Source: JACDAN01 sp963834825
GTDB taxonomy: Bacteria > Actinomycetota > Thermoleophilia > Gaiellales > Gaiellaceae
DNA: 64,000 nt
Direction of reading: 5' to 3'
Assembly: GCA_963834825.1 (NCBI GenBank)
Contig: CAWICZ010000012.1
Coordinates: 1-64,000, forward strand
The notes under the pieces were generated by a model. The model was not told the DNA's origin and searched no databases. It worked only from the letters and a program-made list of their open reading frames with translations. Position 1 is the stretch's first letter, and every line of letters starts with the position of its first letter. This document shows positions 35,851 through 44,906 of the stretch, in pieces. Position numbers and translations under genes: made by a program.

Positions 35851-36714
35851 TTGCAGTCCCCACTCGAAACCACGAACAGCAGGAGGCGCGCCGGCGATGG
35901 TCGACGCGGAGTGATCGCCCTGGTGGCGACACTCCTCGTGTTCGTCGCCGCGTTCGCGTTCTCCACGAGCTCGGCCTACGGCGCGGCTCAGCCGTCCAGG
36001 AAGGCCGCGAAGAAGCCGAAGCACCAGAAGCCGAAGGTCAGGGCCTTCGTCTTCCGCGGTCAGCTCAACGTCATCGGCACGAATGCGTACGACAGGATCA
36101 CGCTCAGGCTGAAGCCCGGCAACCCGTCGCGGCTTCAGGTCGATACGAACAGAAAGCGCTACGTCGAGTACAGCTTCCGGCGCTCGCGCTTCAACCGGAT
36201 CGTCGTCCTCGGGCTCCGGGGAAACGACGCGCTCTCGATCGACGAGAGCTACGGCGTCTTCACGGATAGCGAGGCCACGTACCTGTTCGGAAACTCCGGG
36301 CGGGACCTGGCCTTGGTGAAGGGCCTGAACGCCGGCGAGTCCGTCGACTTCGCTGCCGACGGCCCGCGGCTCAGGTTCACGCGCAACGGCAACCGCGTCA
36401 GGATCGCCGGCGTCGAGCGGTTCGATCTCCCGGCTCGCGGCGGAGCCGACAACATCGTCGTCAACAACCTCTCGGGAGCCGGTCTCGACCGGCTGAACCT
36501 CGACCTGGGTCAGGGCGACAGCGACGTCGTCAACCTGAAGGGCTCGTCGGCCGCAAACGAGCTCCGGATCAGTAAGGCGATCGAGATCAGCGGCATGGGC
36601 GCGCTCGTCAACGTCTTCCGCGCAGAAGCCGCGAGGGACAAGCTGAACGTCGACCCAGGCGCGGGCAGCGACCGCGTCGATGGTCGAGGGCTACGGCCGG
36701 CAACGACACGATGA
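35851..36714 (+). CDS. Secreted RTX-like repeat protein, 5' part (frameshifted gene)
   Basis: The start is TTG 35851, supported by a strong AAGGAGG 6 nt upstream. The N-terminus has a long basic region and a signal peptide (VIALVATLLVFVAAFAFSTS) followed by a Lys-rich linker (KKPKHQKPK). The rest is beta-rich repeat material with GNDALSID and NIVVNNLSGAGLDRLNLDL. At about 36690 the reading continues naturally in another frame (GNDTMSV) if one base is missing here. This part and the next are therefore probably one gene of about 775 codons. An extracellular calcium-binding or adhesive role is inferred. Confidence 0.7.
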   Translation: MQSPLETTNSRRRAGDGRRGVIALVATLLVFVAAFAFSTSSAYGAAQPSRKAAKKPKHQKPKVRAFVFRGQLNVIGTNAYDRITLRLKPGNPSRLQVDTNRKRYVEYSFRRSRFNRIVVLGLRGNDALSIDESYGVFTDSEATYLFGNSGRDLALVKGLNAGESVDFAADGPRLRFTRNGNRVRIAGVERFDLPARGGADNIVVNNLSGAGLDRLNLDLGQGDSDVVNLKGSSAANELRISKAIEISGMGALVNVFRAEAARDKLNVDPGAGSDRVDGRGLRPATTR

Positions 36715-38110
36715 GTGTCGCGCCGGCGGCGGTTGCCGGGCACATCGCCGTGTCCGGCGGGCCGGCGGGCGTGCCGATCGACCTCGTCAACGCGGAAGCG
36801 CTGGCGATCGAGGCCCTGGCCGGCAACGACACGCTCAACGGCGCCGTCGGTCTCGCCGCTCTGACACAGCTGACGATGGACGGCGGATCGGGCAACGACA
36901 CGATCAACGGCGGCGACGGCAACGACACGCTGCGCGGCGGGAGCGAGAACGACTCGATCGACGGCAACCGCGGGGACGACAGCGGTTTCCTCGGCGCCGG
37001 CGACGATTCGTTCACGTGGGATCCCGGCGACGGCAGCGACCGAGTGGAAGGCGAGCTGGGCACCGACACGATGGTGTTCAACGGCGCAGGAGTGGCCGAG
37101 AACTTCGACTTCTCCGCCAACGGCCCGCGGCTCCGCTTCTTCCGTAACGTCGCCAACATCACCATGGACGTGGACGACACCGAGCGCGTCGACCTTCGGG
37201 CGCTCGGCGGCATCGACAACACGGTCGTCAACGACCTGTCCGCGACCGACGTCAGGAACATCGAGCTCGACCTCGAGACGGCGATCGGCGGCGGCGCCGG
37301 CGACGGTGCGGTCGACACGACCACGATCAACGGGACGGCCGGAAACGACTCGATCCTCATCGCTCCGAACGCGGGTGCGGTCGACGTGACCGGACTGGCG
37401 GCGGCCGTGAAGATCGAGCACTCGGAGGCCGCGAACGACGTCCTCAACGTCAACGCTCTCGGCGGCAACGACACGATCAACGGCAGCGTCGGGCTCGCCG
37501 CACTGATCAAGGTCGTGGTCGACGGAGGCTCCGGAAACGACACGATCAACGGCGGCGACGGAGCCGAGACCCTGCTCGGCGGTGACGGGAACGACGCGAT
37601 CGACGGCAACCAGGGCAACGACACCGGTTTCCTCGGCGCCGACAACGACTCGTTCCGCTGGGATCCGGGCGACGGCAGCGACGTCGTCGAGGGCCAGACT
37701 GGCATCGACACGATGGTCTTCAACGGCGCCGCTGGAGCGGAGAACTTCGACTTCTCCGCCAACGGCTCGCGACTCCGGTTCTTCCGCAACCTCGGGAACA
37801 TCACGATGGACGTGGACGACACGGAGCAGGTCGACCTCAGGACGCTCGGCGGCGCGGACAACACCGTCGTCAACGACCTGAGCGGTACCGACGTGACGAA
37901 GGCCAACATCGACCTGGCCGGCGCTCTCGGCGGCGTGACCGGCGACGGCGCGGCCGACACGATCACGATGAACGGCACGGCCGGCGTCGACAACGTCGCG
38001 GTGGCGGCCAACGCAGGTGTCGTCGACGTGACCGGGCTGCACACGGCCGTCGGAATCAGCCACTCCGAGGCCGCGAACGACCAGCTCAGGATCAACACGC
38101 TGGCCGGCAA
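36711..38110 (+). repeat. 642-nt internal direct repeat in the RTX-like gene
   Basis: The segment around 36894 recurs around 37536 (spacing 642 nt, 214 codons) with the same order of motifs: GGSGNDTINGGDG, WDPGDGSD, NGAG-AENFDFSANG and NITMDVDDTE. The frame is kept, so this is a protein-level tandem duplication. Confidence 0.7.
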
Positions 38111-38183
38111 CGACGACGTGGTCGTCGGGGGCGGCGTGGCGGGGCTGATCCAGCCGATCGTCGACCTCGGCACGGACGAGTAG
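36711..38183 (+). CDS. RTX-like calcium-binding repeat protein, 3' part
   Basis: This 490-residue part lacks its own signal peptide and continues the upstream fragment. It contains Gly/Asn/Asp nonapeptide-like runs (GGSGNDTINGGDGNDTL; GNDAIDGNQGNDTGF) typical of RTX beta-rolls that bind Ca2+. Two large units of about 214 residues are each built from the runs plus SFxWDPGDGSD, DTMVFNGAG, ENFDFSANG and NITMDVDDTE. The gene ends at a very strong terminator shared with the convergent LuxR gene. No enzymatic domain was seen. Confidence 0.75.
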   Translation: MSVAPAAVAGHIAVSGGPAGVPIDLVNAEALAIEALAGNDTLNGAVGLAALTQLTMDGGSGNDTINGGDGNDTLRGGSENDSIDGNRGDDSGFLGAGDDSFTWDPGDGSDRVEGELGTDTMVFNGAGVAENFDFSANGPRLRFFRNVANITMDVDDTERVDLRALGGIDNTVVNDLSATDVRNIELDLETAIGGGAGDGAVDTTTINGTAGNDSILIAPNAGAVDVTGLAAAVKIEHSEAANDVLNVNALGGNDTINGSVGLAALIKVVVDGGSGNDTINGGDGAETLLGGDGNDAIDGNQGNDTGFLGADNDSFRWDPGDGSDVVEGQTGIDTMVFNGAAGAENFDFSANGSRLRFFRNLGNITMDVDDTEQVDLRTLGGADNTVVNDLSGTDVTKANIDLAGALGGVTGDGAADTITMNGTAGVDNVAVAANAGVVDVTGLHTAVGISHSEAANDQLRINTLAGNDDVVVGGGVAGLIQPIVDLGTDE

Positions 38184-38202
38184 CACCACGGTTCCCTTGC
38201 CA

Positions 38203-38232
38203 GCGACGGGGCTCCTTCGGGAGCCCCGTCGC
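38203..38232. terminator. Bidirectional terminator hairpin
   Basis: A 13-bp perfect stem (GCGACGGGGCTCC at 38203-38215 with 38220-38232) closes a stable TTCG tetraloop. It lies between the convergent RTX-like gene (stop 38183) and LuxR gene (stop 38237), so it can serve both strands. Confidence 0.9.
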
Positions 38233-38236
38233 ATGT

Positions 38237-41002
38237 CTAGACCGCGGGCGTCGCTTCTTGCTCGATCGCCTCGCGCGCGAAGCGGCTGATCAGCTCGGCG
38301 CGCGAGTGCATGTCCAGCTTCCGGTAGACGCGTCCGAGGTGGAACTCGATCGTCTTGTGCGAGAGGAAGAGCGCGGCGCCGACCTCACGGTTCGTCATCC
38401 CGCGGGCGACGTGGAAGGCGATTTGCAGCTCCTGGGGCGTGAGCTCCTCTTCCTCCCAGGAGCGCCGGCGGCGAAGCGTCTCCCCGCTCGCGCGAAGCTC
38501 GGCGCGTGCCCGCTCGACCCAGGCGTCCGCGCCCTGATGCTCGAAGATCTCGAGCGCGGCGCGGAGCGGCTCGCGGGCGTCCTGCTTGCGGCCGGCGCGG
38601 CGGAGTCGCTCGCCGAACGCCAGCCGGGTTCGCGCGAGCGACCAGAGATCGTCGGAGCGCTCGTGGCACGCGAAGACCTCCTCGAACGCCTGCTCGACAT
38701 CGTCGTCCGCCGCAAGCAGCGCCCGTGCGCGTGCCGCGGTCGCTCGGCCAACGGGGCTCTGCGGCTCGAATGACGCCTCGTGGTCGGCGAGCGCGGCCTG
38801 TGCCTCCTCCTCGTTCCCCGCCCGGGCGTGAAGCTCGGCCAGCTCGGCATGCGCGACGATGCCGCGGGAGTGGATCCCGAAGCCGTCGAGGCTCTTGGCG
38901 ACCTCGGTCAGCTCCCGAATCGCGTCGTCGGGACGCGACAGCCCGATGGCGAGCAGACCAAGCGAGTGTCCGAGCCACATCCGGTAGCCGACGAGCCCCG
39001 TCTCGTCGAGCGGGCCACGCACCTCGTCCACGTAGGCGAGGCACTCCTTCTCCGAGCCACGGCGTGCGGTGATCGCGGCGAGGACGAGCAGCGATTGCAG
39101 CCTCGGCATCTCGAGGCCCAGCTCGCGCGCCAGGCCGAGTCCTTCCGACGCCGCGGCAATGCCCTCGCTGAGGAGTCCGGCGCGCGCCGCATGCCAGGCC
39201 TGCTGGTAGAGCAGGTACGGGAGGAGGCCGATCGCACCGTCGCTGCGGGCCAATCCGACATCGCCGGAGGCACGGCGGTAGGCGTCTCGCGAATGGTCGA
39301 GCCACTCGAGGGCACCCGAGATCCTCATCAGGCCGAGCGGATCGAGATCGGCGCAGGCCGCGGACGCGACCGTCTGCTCGAGCAGCGGCATGCCCTCGTC
39401 GGAGCGGCCGACGTAGCAGAGGACCCAGCCGCGGGTCAGCGTCACGAGGTCGCGAAGGGCGGGGTCTGTGAGCCCAGCAGACAGCGCCTCGGCCCGTTCA
39501 GCCGCCGCGAGCATCCGAGCGGCGTCGGCGACTCCAAGCTGCGCGCTGCAGGCCTCGGTGCAGATCTCCGCGGCGAGAGCCGGGTCGACGTCCTCCAACA
39601 GCCGCGCCGCTTCGAGGAGCACCTCGCCGGCCTGCCTTGGGCGCCCCGCCAGGTACTCGATCCGCCCTTGCAGCCGGAGCGCGGCAGCCCGCAGTCGGCG
39701 ATCCTCCTGCTGGAGCGGCTCGGCGAGCAGCGCCAGCGCGGCCTCGGCTCGCCCCGCGCTGAGGGCTGCATCTGCGGCCGCGTAGAGCCGGTGCGGCCTC
39801 GCGTCCTCGTCGGCCGTCAGGTTCGCAGCCCGCTCCAGTGCGGCGGCCGCGGCTGCGTAGCCGGACCGTTTCCGCGCGTGCCGCGCAGCCGCTTCGAGCG
39901 CAACGGCGGCTTCCTCGTCCACGCCGATCGCGGCGCAGGCAAGGTGCCAGGCCAGGCGCTCGACGTCGTCGCTTTCGCGCAGGGCATCGGCAAGCGCACG
40001 ATGCGCCTCTCTGCGCTCGGACGGCGCAGTGCTGTGGAAGATCGCGGATCGCATGAGCGGGTGGCGGAAGCGCAGGCCGCCGTCGCCGATCGAGAGCAGA
40101 CCAGCGTCCTCGGCCGGCTCGAGGGCACCGCGGTCGAGCTCGAGCGACTCGAGCGCGGCAGCGATCGTCTCTACATCGTCCGAGATGGACACCGCCGCGA
40201 CGACCAACGCACGCCGCGAGTCGGGAGCCAGCGCCTCGGCCCGCCAAGCGAGCGCACGTTCGAGGGTCGGGCCGGCCGGAACCGGATCCGGCAACGGCTC
40301 ACGACCGGCGAGCTGGTCCGCGGAGAGCGAGCTCCCGAGCTCGACGAGCGCCAATGGGTTGCCGTCGGTTGCTTCGAAGAGCAGGCGCGCGACCTCAGGC
40401 GCAACGACGCGTCCGTCGTCGCCGGTCAGCAGCGCCGCGGCGTCCTCCGGGCCGAGGGTCCCAAGCTCGAGCTGCTCCAGGGCCGGCGCGTCGAAGGGTC
40501 GATTGCCGTCGTCGCGCACTGCCAGGAGCATCGCGACTGAGTCAGCGACTAGCCGCTTCGCCGAGAACAGCAGCGCGTCGTCGGTCGCAAGGTCCAGCCA
40601 GTGGGCGTCGTCCACGAGAATCAGCAGCGGGTTCGCCTCTGCGGCTGCGGCGATCAGGCTGAGCGTCGCGGCGCAGATCGTGAACCGGTCATGCGGCTTC
40701 GCCTCGCCGAGCCCGAGCGCGCTCCGCAGCGCCTCGGCCTGCTGCGGCGGAATCTCAGGGAGATGGTCGAGCAGCGGCCGCAGCAGCTCGAGCAGCCCGG
40801 AGAACTCCAGCTCGGCCTCGTACTCGACGCCCATTGCGCGGACGACCGTCATTCCCTCCGCTCGCCCGGCTGCATAGTCGAGCAGAGCCGTCTTCCCGAC
40901 CCCTGTCTCACCACGAAGGACAAGCACGCCGCTGCGCCCTTGCCGCGCGCGGTCGAGCAGCTCGTCGATGCGCGCGCAGTCGGATTCCCGACCCACCAGC
41001 AC
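38237..41002 (-). CDS. Large ATP-binding LuxR-family (LAL/MalT-like) regulator
   Basis: A 921-residue regulator from GTG 41002. Residues 1-240 form an AAA/NTPase module (VGRESDCARIDELL, Walker A RGETGVGKTALL, Walker B LLILVDDAHWLD). The middle 550 residues are helical TPR-like repeats that usually sense a ligand. The C-terminal 65 residues are a LuxR helix-turn-helix (ELTPQELQIAFHVARGMTNR, SHKTIEFHLGRVYRKLDM). LAL regulators activate catabolic or secondary-metabolism genes on effector binding. It lies just downstream of, and in line with, the acetamidase gene; a hairpin separates them. The targets are unknown. Confidence 0.92.
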   Translation of the reverse strand: MLVGRESDCARIDELLDRARQGRSGVLVLRGETGVGKTALLDYAAGRAEGMTVVRAMGVEYEAELEFSGLLELLRPLLDHLPEIPPQQAEALRSALGLGEAKPHDRFTICAATLSLIAAAAEANPLLILVDDAHWLDLATDDALLFSAKRLVADSVAMLLAVRDDGNRPFDAPALEQLELGTLGPEDAAALLTGDDGRVVAPEVARLLFEATDGNPLALVELGSSLSADQLAGREPLPDPVPAGPTLERALAWRAEALAPDSRRALVVAAVSISDDVETIAAALESLELDRGALEPAEDAGLLSIGDGGLRFRHPLMRSAIFHSTAPSERREAHRALADALRESDDVERLAWHLACAAIGVDEEAAVALEAAARHARKRSGYAAAAAALERAANLTADEDARPHRLYAAADAALSAGRAEAALALLAEPLQQEDRRLRAAALRLQGRIEYLAGRPRQAGEVLLEAARLLEDVDPALAAEICTEACSAQLGVADAARMLAAAERAEALSAGLTDPALRDLVTLTRGWVLCYVGRSDEGMPLLEQTVASAACADLDPLGLMRISGALEWLDHSRDAYRRASGDVGLARSDGAIGLLPYLLYQQAWHAARAGLLSEGIAAASEGLGLARELGLEMPRLQSLLVLAAITARRGSEKECLAYVDEVRGPLDETGLVGYRMWLGHSLGLLAIGLSRPDDAIRELTEVAKSLDGFGIHSRGIVAHAELAELHARAGNEEEAQAALADHEASFEPQSPVGRATAARARALLAADDDVEQAFEEVFACHERSDDLWSLARTRLAFGERLRRAGRKQDAREPLRAALEIFEHQGADAWVERARAELRASGETLRRRRSWEEEELTPQELQIAFHVARGMTNREVGAALFLSHKTIEFHLGRVYRKLDMHSRAELISRFAREAIEQEATPAV

Positions 41003-41049
41003 GGCATCACGGTAGTGGCTACGGCCTACTGCGCGAAGGTTTTCCCCAA

Positions 41050-41069
41050 CTGTGGACAGCCGTCCACAG
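41050..41069. promoter_or_regulatory. 8-bp-stem palindrome containing two DnaA-box-like sequences
   Basis: CTGTGGAC (41050-41057) pairs with GTCCACAG (41062-41069) around AGCC. Each arm resembles the actinobacterial DnaA box TTGTCCACA, with 7-8 of 9 bases in opposite orientation. It lies in the 77-nt gap between the acetamidase stop and the LuxR start. It may be a weak terminator, an operator for luxR or a DnaA-binding site. Confidence 0.45.
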
Positions 41070-41079
41070 CCCCACCGGC

Positions 41080-42057
41080 TCAGCCGGCGCTTCGGAACAC
41101 AGCCAGCGGCAGCAGCGCACTCACGATGTACTGGCCGGCGTCGACGATCTCCGAGATCTTCAGGTCGACGCAGAGGCTCGAGAGCACGTAGGCGTCCTCC
41201 CGGCTCAGGTCGTAGCTCTCGGAGAGGTGGTCGATCATCGCTCGCACCGCCTCCTGCGCAGCCACGTAGAGGTCCGGGCCCACACCGGTCGTCCCGTAGA
41301 AGCCTCCGCTGTCGACCTGCGGCGTCAGCGGCCCCGGCGCGGTCTGGTACTGCGGCCCCGGAATCGAGCGGTCGTCGTGCAGCGTGAAGCGCAGGGCGCC
41401 GTACATGGGCGACTCGATGCCGGTGACGCAGACCTCGCCGTCGCCTTGCGCCGCGTGGGCATCGCCGCAGCTGAAGAGCGCTCCGTCGACCTGCACCGGC
41501 AGGTAGAGCGTCGTCCCGCGAACGAGCTGCCTGGTGTCCATGTTGCCGCCGAAGTTCCCCGGCGGCATGACCGCCTGCTTACTCGCCTCCGCGGGGCAGA
41601 CACCCATCGTGCCCAGGAACGGCGCGATCGGGATCGCGATGTCGTCACGGAGGTAGGTGACGTCGCCGGTCGTCAGGTCGAAGACCCGCAGGTACGGATC
41701 CGGAAAGTCGTCCGGCAGGAGCCCGAGCCCGGTGAGGATCGCCGTCCAGCCCCAGCCGAGCGGGTGGAGATCGAGGATCTCGACTGCGAGCGTGTGCCCC
41801 GGCTCTGCGCCCTCGACGGCGATCGGCCCGGCGAGCGGATAGACGCGGTCCCAGTCGATGTCGAGGTCGGCGGCGGTCGAGTCCGGCGAGATCTGGTTGT
41901 CGCTGACGTCGCGGGTCTGCACAACGACCGTGTCGCCGCTCGCCACGGTCAGCACCGGGTCGTGGTCGACGTCCCAGGTGAAGTGCACCTGATCAGGAGG
42001 GAAGTGGTGGGTTCGCCCCTGCACGCCGGCCGTCGGGAGCACGCCGGTCTTCGCCAT
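41080..42057 (-). CDS. Acetamidase/formamidase family protein
   Basis: A 325-residue enzyme with an upstream GAGGAGAGCC ribosome site. Family features are HHFPPDQVHFTWDVDHDPVL at the N-terminus, GPIAVEGAEPGHTLAVEI, PGNFGGNMDTRQL, the metal-site region LFSCGDAHAAQGDGEVCVTG and SLCVDLKISEIVDAG near the C-terminus. The family hydrolyses short amides to acid and ammonia and is metal-dependent. The length is typical. The gene is followed by the LuxR-type regulator on the same strand. A partial dyad GTAG...CTAC at 42076-42090 lies in the upstream gap. Confidence 0.93.
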   Translation of the reverse strand: MAKTGVLPTAGVQGRTHHFPPDQVHFTWDVDHDPVLTVASGDTVVVQTRDVSDNQISPDSTAADLDIDWDRVYPLAGPIAVEGAEPGHTLAVEILDLHPLGWGWTAILTGLGLLPDDFPDPYLRVFDLTTGDVTYLRDDIAIPIAPFLGTMGVCPAEASKQAVMPPGNFGGNMDTRQLVRGTTLYLPVQVDGALFSCGDAHAAQGDGEVCVTGIESPMYGALRFTLHDDRSIPGPQYQTAPGPLTPQVDSGGFYGTTGVGPDLYVAAQEAVRAMIDHLSESYDLSREDAYVLSSLCVDLKISEIVDAGQYIVSALLPLAVFRSAG

Positions 42058-42112
42058 GGCTCTCCTCTCTCGCTGGTAGATCGAAGCTACACGAGCCGCA
42101 GCATCGCGGGGG

Positions 42113-43561
42113 TCATTTGCGGCTCGGGCGAAGCGCTCCGATCCAGGCTCGCGGGAGGCGGCGTCGCGCCGTCTCCAGGGCCTCCCTCAGCGCCTCCGCG
42201 GTCTCTGGGCCGTGGACACCCGTGCCATGGCCGCAGAGGACGTGCTGTGGCTTGTAGGGGCCGAGGATTCGGGGCGGTTTCAGCCGCAGCACGGGGTGGA
42301 CCGCGAGCGGCTCGTCGCCGGCGCGAAAGTACGGCGCCGTGCCGAGCGCGTCGGCGCAAACGAGTGCCTGCCGGCGCGGCATCCAGACGGCGATCTCCTT
42401 CCAGAAGCGCGACGAGACGACCGTGACGACCTCGAGCCCGGACGCCGGGATCCCTTGCACCGGCACCACGTAGTGCGGAATGCCGAAGTGGGCCGCAACC
42501 TCGGCTGAGTCGCGCTTGTGGCGATCGAGCAGCTGGATGACACCGGCCGGCGTCCCCAGCTCCGGGATCCGCTCCAGTGCCGGCAACCAGGCAATCGGGT
42601 CGAAGATCCAGACACCATCGTCGTCGGCGAGCGCGTGTGAGGTGCGCTGCATCCGCTCGTCGACTTGCCAGCCGAAGCCACCGTCGATCTCGTCACAGAA
42701 GGCGAGCTCCGTGCCCGGCTCGTTCCGGGTCAAGTAGTGCTCGGTGTACGTCTCCCGCTCGGGGTGGAAGTGTCCGGCGACGGCCCGGGCGTATGGTCGC
42801 CCGACCCTCGTCGCGTATGCCGCGAACCCCTCCTCGCGAAGCGGCTCCCAGTCCTCGCGGTACGGGGCAACGAGGTGCGTCCTCGACACGTTCTTGGCCG
42901 AGAGCAAGAAGGCGAGGCCGACCCCGCTCGAGACCTCGAGCATGGAGCTGTCCTCCCGCGCCGACTGGATGCGGAGAGCCCGGTACACCCGCGCGAGCTC
43001 TTCAGGTGAGGGGAGCTCGGACGCCTCCCCACGGAGCTCCTCCAGTGACGTCTTCAGCTCCTCGACCTCGAGCGGGGGCAGGTCGATCAGTCGTGCGGTA
43101 CGGCCCGCTGTCCCTTCGAGCACACCGAGCAGCTCGTCGACCGAGCCGACGTCCGCATCGCCGGCCACGACGCCGGCGGCCTTCAGCTCGTCCACGAGCG
43201 CCTGGAGGTACACGCGCGAGCCGTGGGTGACGTCGGCGGCCGCGGCGATGATCCAGAGCGGCGAGAACCCGAACGCGAGGATCGAACCGAGCTCGACCAC
43301 GTTCCCCGCTCCTTTTCTGACAGCGAGCTCGCCCGCTTCCGGCGCCGTCGGCTCGGCGGTCGACGAGCCCTCGACGGCGCCGACCCCTTCCACGAGGATG
43401 CGGAGCAGGTTCTTCGCGCTGACCTCGTAGAGGCGCGAGCGTCGGATCAGGCGCGGCAGAAGCACCTGGGCCGTCTCGTGGACCGTGCCGCCGACGACGG
43501 CGCCCGCCGTCCGCACGATCCGCTCCGGGAGCGAGACGACGTAGCGGGCCAGCCGGTTCAT
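42113..43561 (-). CDS. Two-part conserved protein with MBL-like C-terminus, coupled to the F420 operon
   Basis: A 482-residue protein. The N-terminal 190 residues (VVGGTVHETAQVLLPRLIRR, AGNVVELGSILAFGFSPLWI, VEGTAGRTARLIDLPPL-type sequence) belong to a conserved actinobacterial family of unknown role. The C-terminal 230 residues resemble the MBL fold (DDGVWIFDPIAWLP, then RHKRDSAEVAAHFGIPHYVV and HPVLRLKPPRILGPYKPQHV, then CGHGTGVHG). The metal motif H-x-H-x-D-H is reduced to LLDRHKRDS, so metal binding is uncertain. Its start overlaps the hydrolase stop by ATGA. It is the last gene of the F420 operon. Confidence 0.65.
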   Translation of the reverse strand: MNRLARYVVSLPERIVRTAGAVVGGTVHETAQVLLPRLIRRSRLYEVSAKNLLRILVEGVGAVEGSSTAEPTAPEAGELAVRKGAGNVVELGSILAFGFSPLWIIAAAADVTHGSRVYLQALVDELKAAGVVAGDADVGSVDELLGVLEGTAGRTARLIDLPPLEVEELKTSLEELRGEASELPSPEELARVYRALRIQSAREDSSMLEVSSGVGLAFLLSAKNVSRTHLVAPYREDWEPLREEGFAAYATRVGRPYARAVAGHFHPERETYTEHYLTRNEPGTELAFCDEIDGGFGWQVDERMQRTSHALADDDGVWIFDPIAWLPALERIPELGTPAGVIQLLDRHKRDSAEVAAHFGIPHYVVPVQGIPASGLEVVTVVSSRFWKEIAVWMPRRQALVCADALGTAPYFRAGDEPLAVHPVLRLKPPRILGPYKPQHVLCGHGTGVHGPETAEALREALETARRRLPRAWIGALRPSRK

Positions 43562-44187
43562 TCGAGGAACCCAAGCAGCTCGCGATGGAGCGCGTCCGGG
43601 CTTTCCAGCATCGGGATGTGACCGCAGTCCGGCAGGATCACGAGACGGGCATCCGGGATCTGCTCGGCGAAGAGCGGGCCGAGCGCCGGCGAGAGGAGCG
43701 GGTCGTCGGCGCCCCAGACGACCAGCGTCGGCGCGCGCACGTTCGGCAGCGACGGCGTGACATCGACGCGCAGCAGGTCGAACGCGATACGCGTGAGGCG
43801 AACCGGGCCGACTCGAAGCGAGTCGCGGATCATCTGCGGCAGGCGCCGCGGCGCTCTGAGCACCTGGACGGCAAGTGGCCCGGCGTACGAGAGGCGCGAT
43901 CTGGTCAGGAAGATCCCAGCAGGAGCGACGAGGACGAGGCGGCCGACGGCTTCCGGCGCCTGAGCCGCGGCCAGGACCGCGATCGTCCCACCCGACGAAT
44001 GCCCGACGACGGTGGCGCCGCGAAGCTCATCGTCCTCGAGTTTCTCGGCGAGCCAGCGCGCCGACTCGTGGATCGCGAGCCGCGGCAGCCGCACGACCTG
44101 CGCGTCGTGCTTGGGTTCGAGCGCCGCCATCGTCGTCTCCCACCACGCCGTCGATGCGGTCAGGCCGTGAACGAGGACGACCTTCAA
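43558..44187 (-). CDS. Alpha/beta hydrolase, coupled to the F420 operon
   Basis: A compact 209-residue hydrolase with a complete triad: oxyanion VLVHGLTASTAWW, nucleophile elbow GHSSGGT, acid in WGADDPLLSP and His in PDCGHIPMLESPD. The start overlaps the cofE stop (ATGA) and the stop overlaps the next start, so it is translated with the F420 genes. Its substrate is unknown. Linkage suggests action on an F420-related or F420-dependent reaction product, but this is only inference. Confidence 0.88.
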   Translation of the reverse strand: MKVVLVHGLTASTAWWETTMAALEPKHDAQVVRLPRLAIHESARWLAEKLEDDELRGATVVGHSSGGTIAVLAAAQAPEAVGRLVLVAPAGIFLTRSRLSYAGPLAVQVLRAPRRLPQMIRDSLRVGPVRLTRIAFDLLRVDVTPSLPNVRAPTLVVWGADDPLLSPALGPLFAEQIPDARLVILPDCGHIPMLESPDALHRELLGFLE

Positions 44188-44906
44188 CGAAACAGATCGC
44201 GCTCGGCCGGCATGACGAGGTCCCGGGCGGCGCCGTCGCCGCTCGGCCTGAGCCCTCGGACGATCGCGGCGGGAATCCCGGCGGTCTTCCCCATCACGAG
44301 CTCGGCGGCGCCGGCGATCTCGTCGGCGACGGCGATCGTCGTCGTCTTGAGCTCGTAGCCGGCCGCATCGCGAACGCCGCGCAGGTCATTCAGCGGCGCC
44401 ATCCCGGCGACACCGATGGCCACGTCCGTCGTCCCCTGGCGGAACGGCCGCCCGAAGGAGTCGCTGACGATGACGGGCGCGCTCAGGCGCTCCGAGAGCC
44501 GTCGGGCGGAGGCGTCGGGATCGACGGGGAGCAGGACGGCCGTGTCCGAGCCGGGTGCGTTTGAGCGGTCGACTCCGGCCGAGGCGCAGACGAACCCGTG
44601 GCGGGTCTCGGCGATGACGAGCGGCGCCCGAACGCGGACGAGCCGCGCCGCCTCGCCGAGGATGACCTCGAGGTGGCGCGGGTCGTGGTCGGCGGCGAGC
44701 TCGCGCGCCTGGTCGGACGGCTCGACCTCCTCGAGGCTGACGACGCGCCCCTCGGCCTTGGAGACGACCTTCTGGGCGACGACCAGGACGTCACCGGCCT
44801 CCAGACCTCCCGCCCGCTCGATCGCCTCTCCGAGCAGCGCCGCGAGGTCGTCGCCCTCCCGCACCTCGGGCATCCCCTCGAGGGGGAGGACGCTGATCCC
44901 GCTCAT
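44184..44906 (-). CDS. cofE: Coenzyme F420-0:L-glutamate ligase
   Basis: A 240-residue GTP-dependent ligase that adds glutamates to F420-0. The start ATG 44906 overlaps the npdG stop by 4 nt. Motifs are EGMPEVREGDDLAALLGEAI, GDVLVVAQKVVSKAEGR, RHGFVCASAGVDRSN, SDSFGRPFRQGTTDVAIGVAG and VMGKTAGIPAAIVRG. This is the CofE/FbiB N-terminal domain only; the C-terminal nitroreductase domain of mycobacterial FbiB is absent. It works after CofC and CofD encoded upstream. Confidence 0.95.
   Translation of the reverse strand: MSGISVLPLEGMPEVREGDDLAALLGEAIERAGGLEAGDVLVVAQKVVSKAEGRVVSLEEVEPSDQARELAADHDPRHLEVILGEAARLVRVRAPLVIAETRHGFVCASAGVDRSNAPGSDTAVLLPVDPDASARRLSERLSAPVIVSDSFGRPFRQGTTDVAIGVAGMAPLNDLRGVRDAAGYELKTTTIAVADEIAGAAELVMGKTAGIPAAIVRGLRPSGDGAARDLVMPAERDLFR

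Noticed and set aside
41050..41069. Replication origin from the DnaA-box-like pair
   Set aside because: Only two imperfect boxes, no AT-rich unwinding region, and no dnaA, dnaN or parAB genes nearby.
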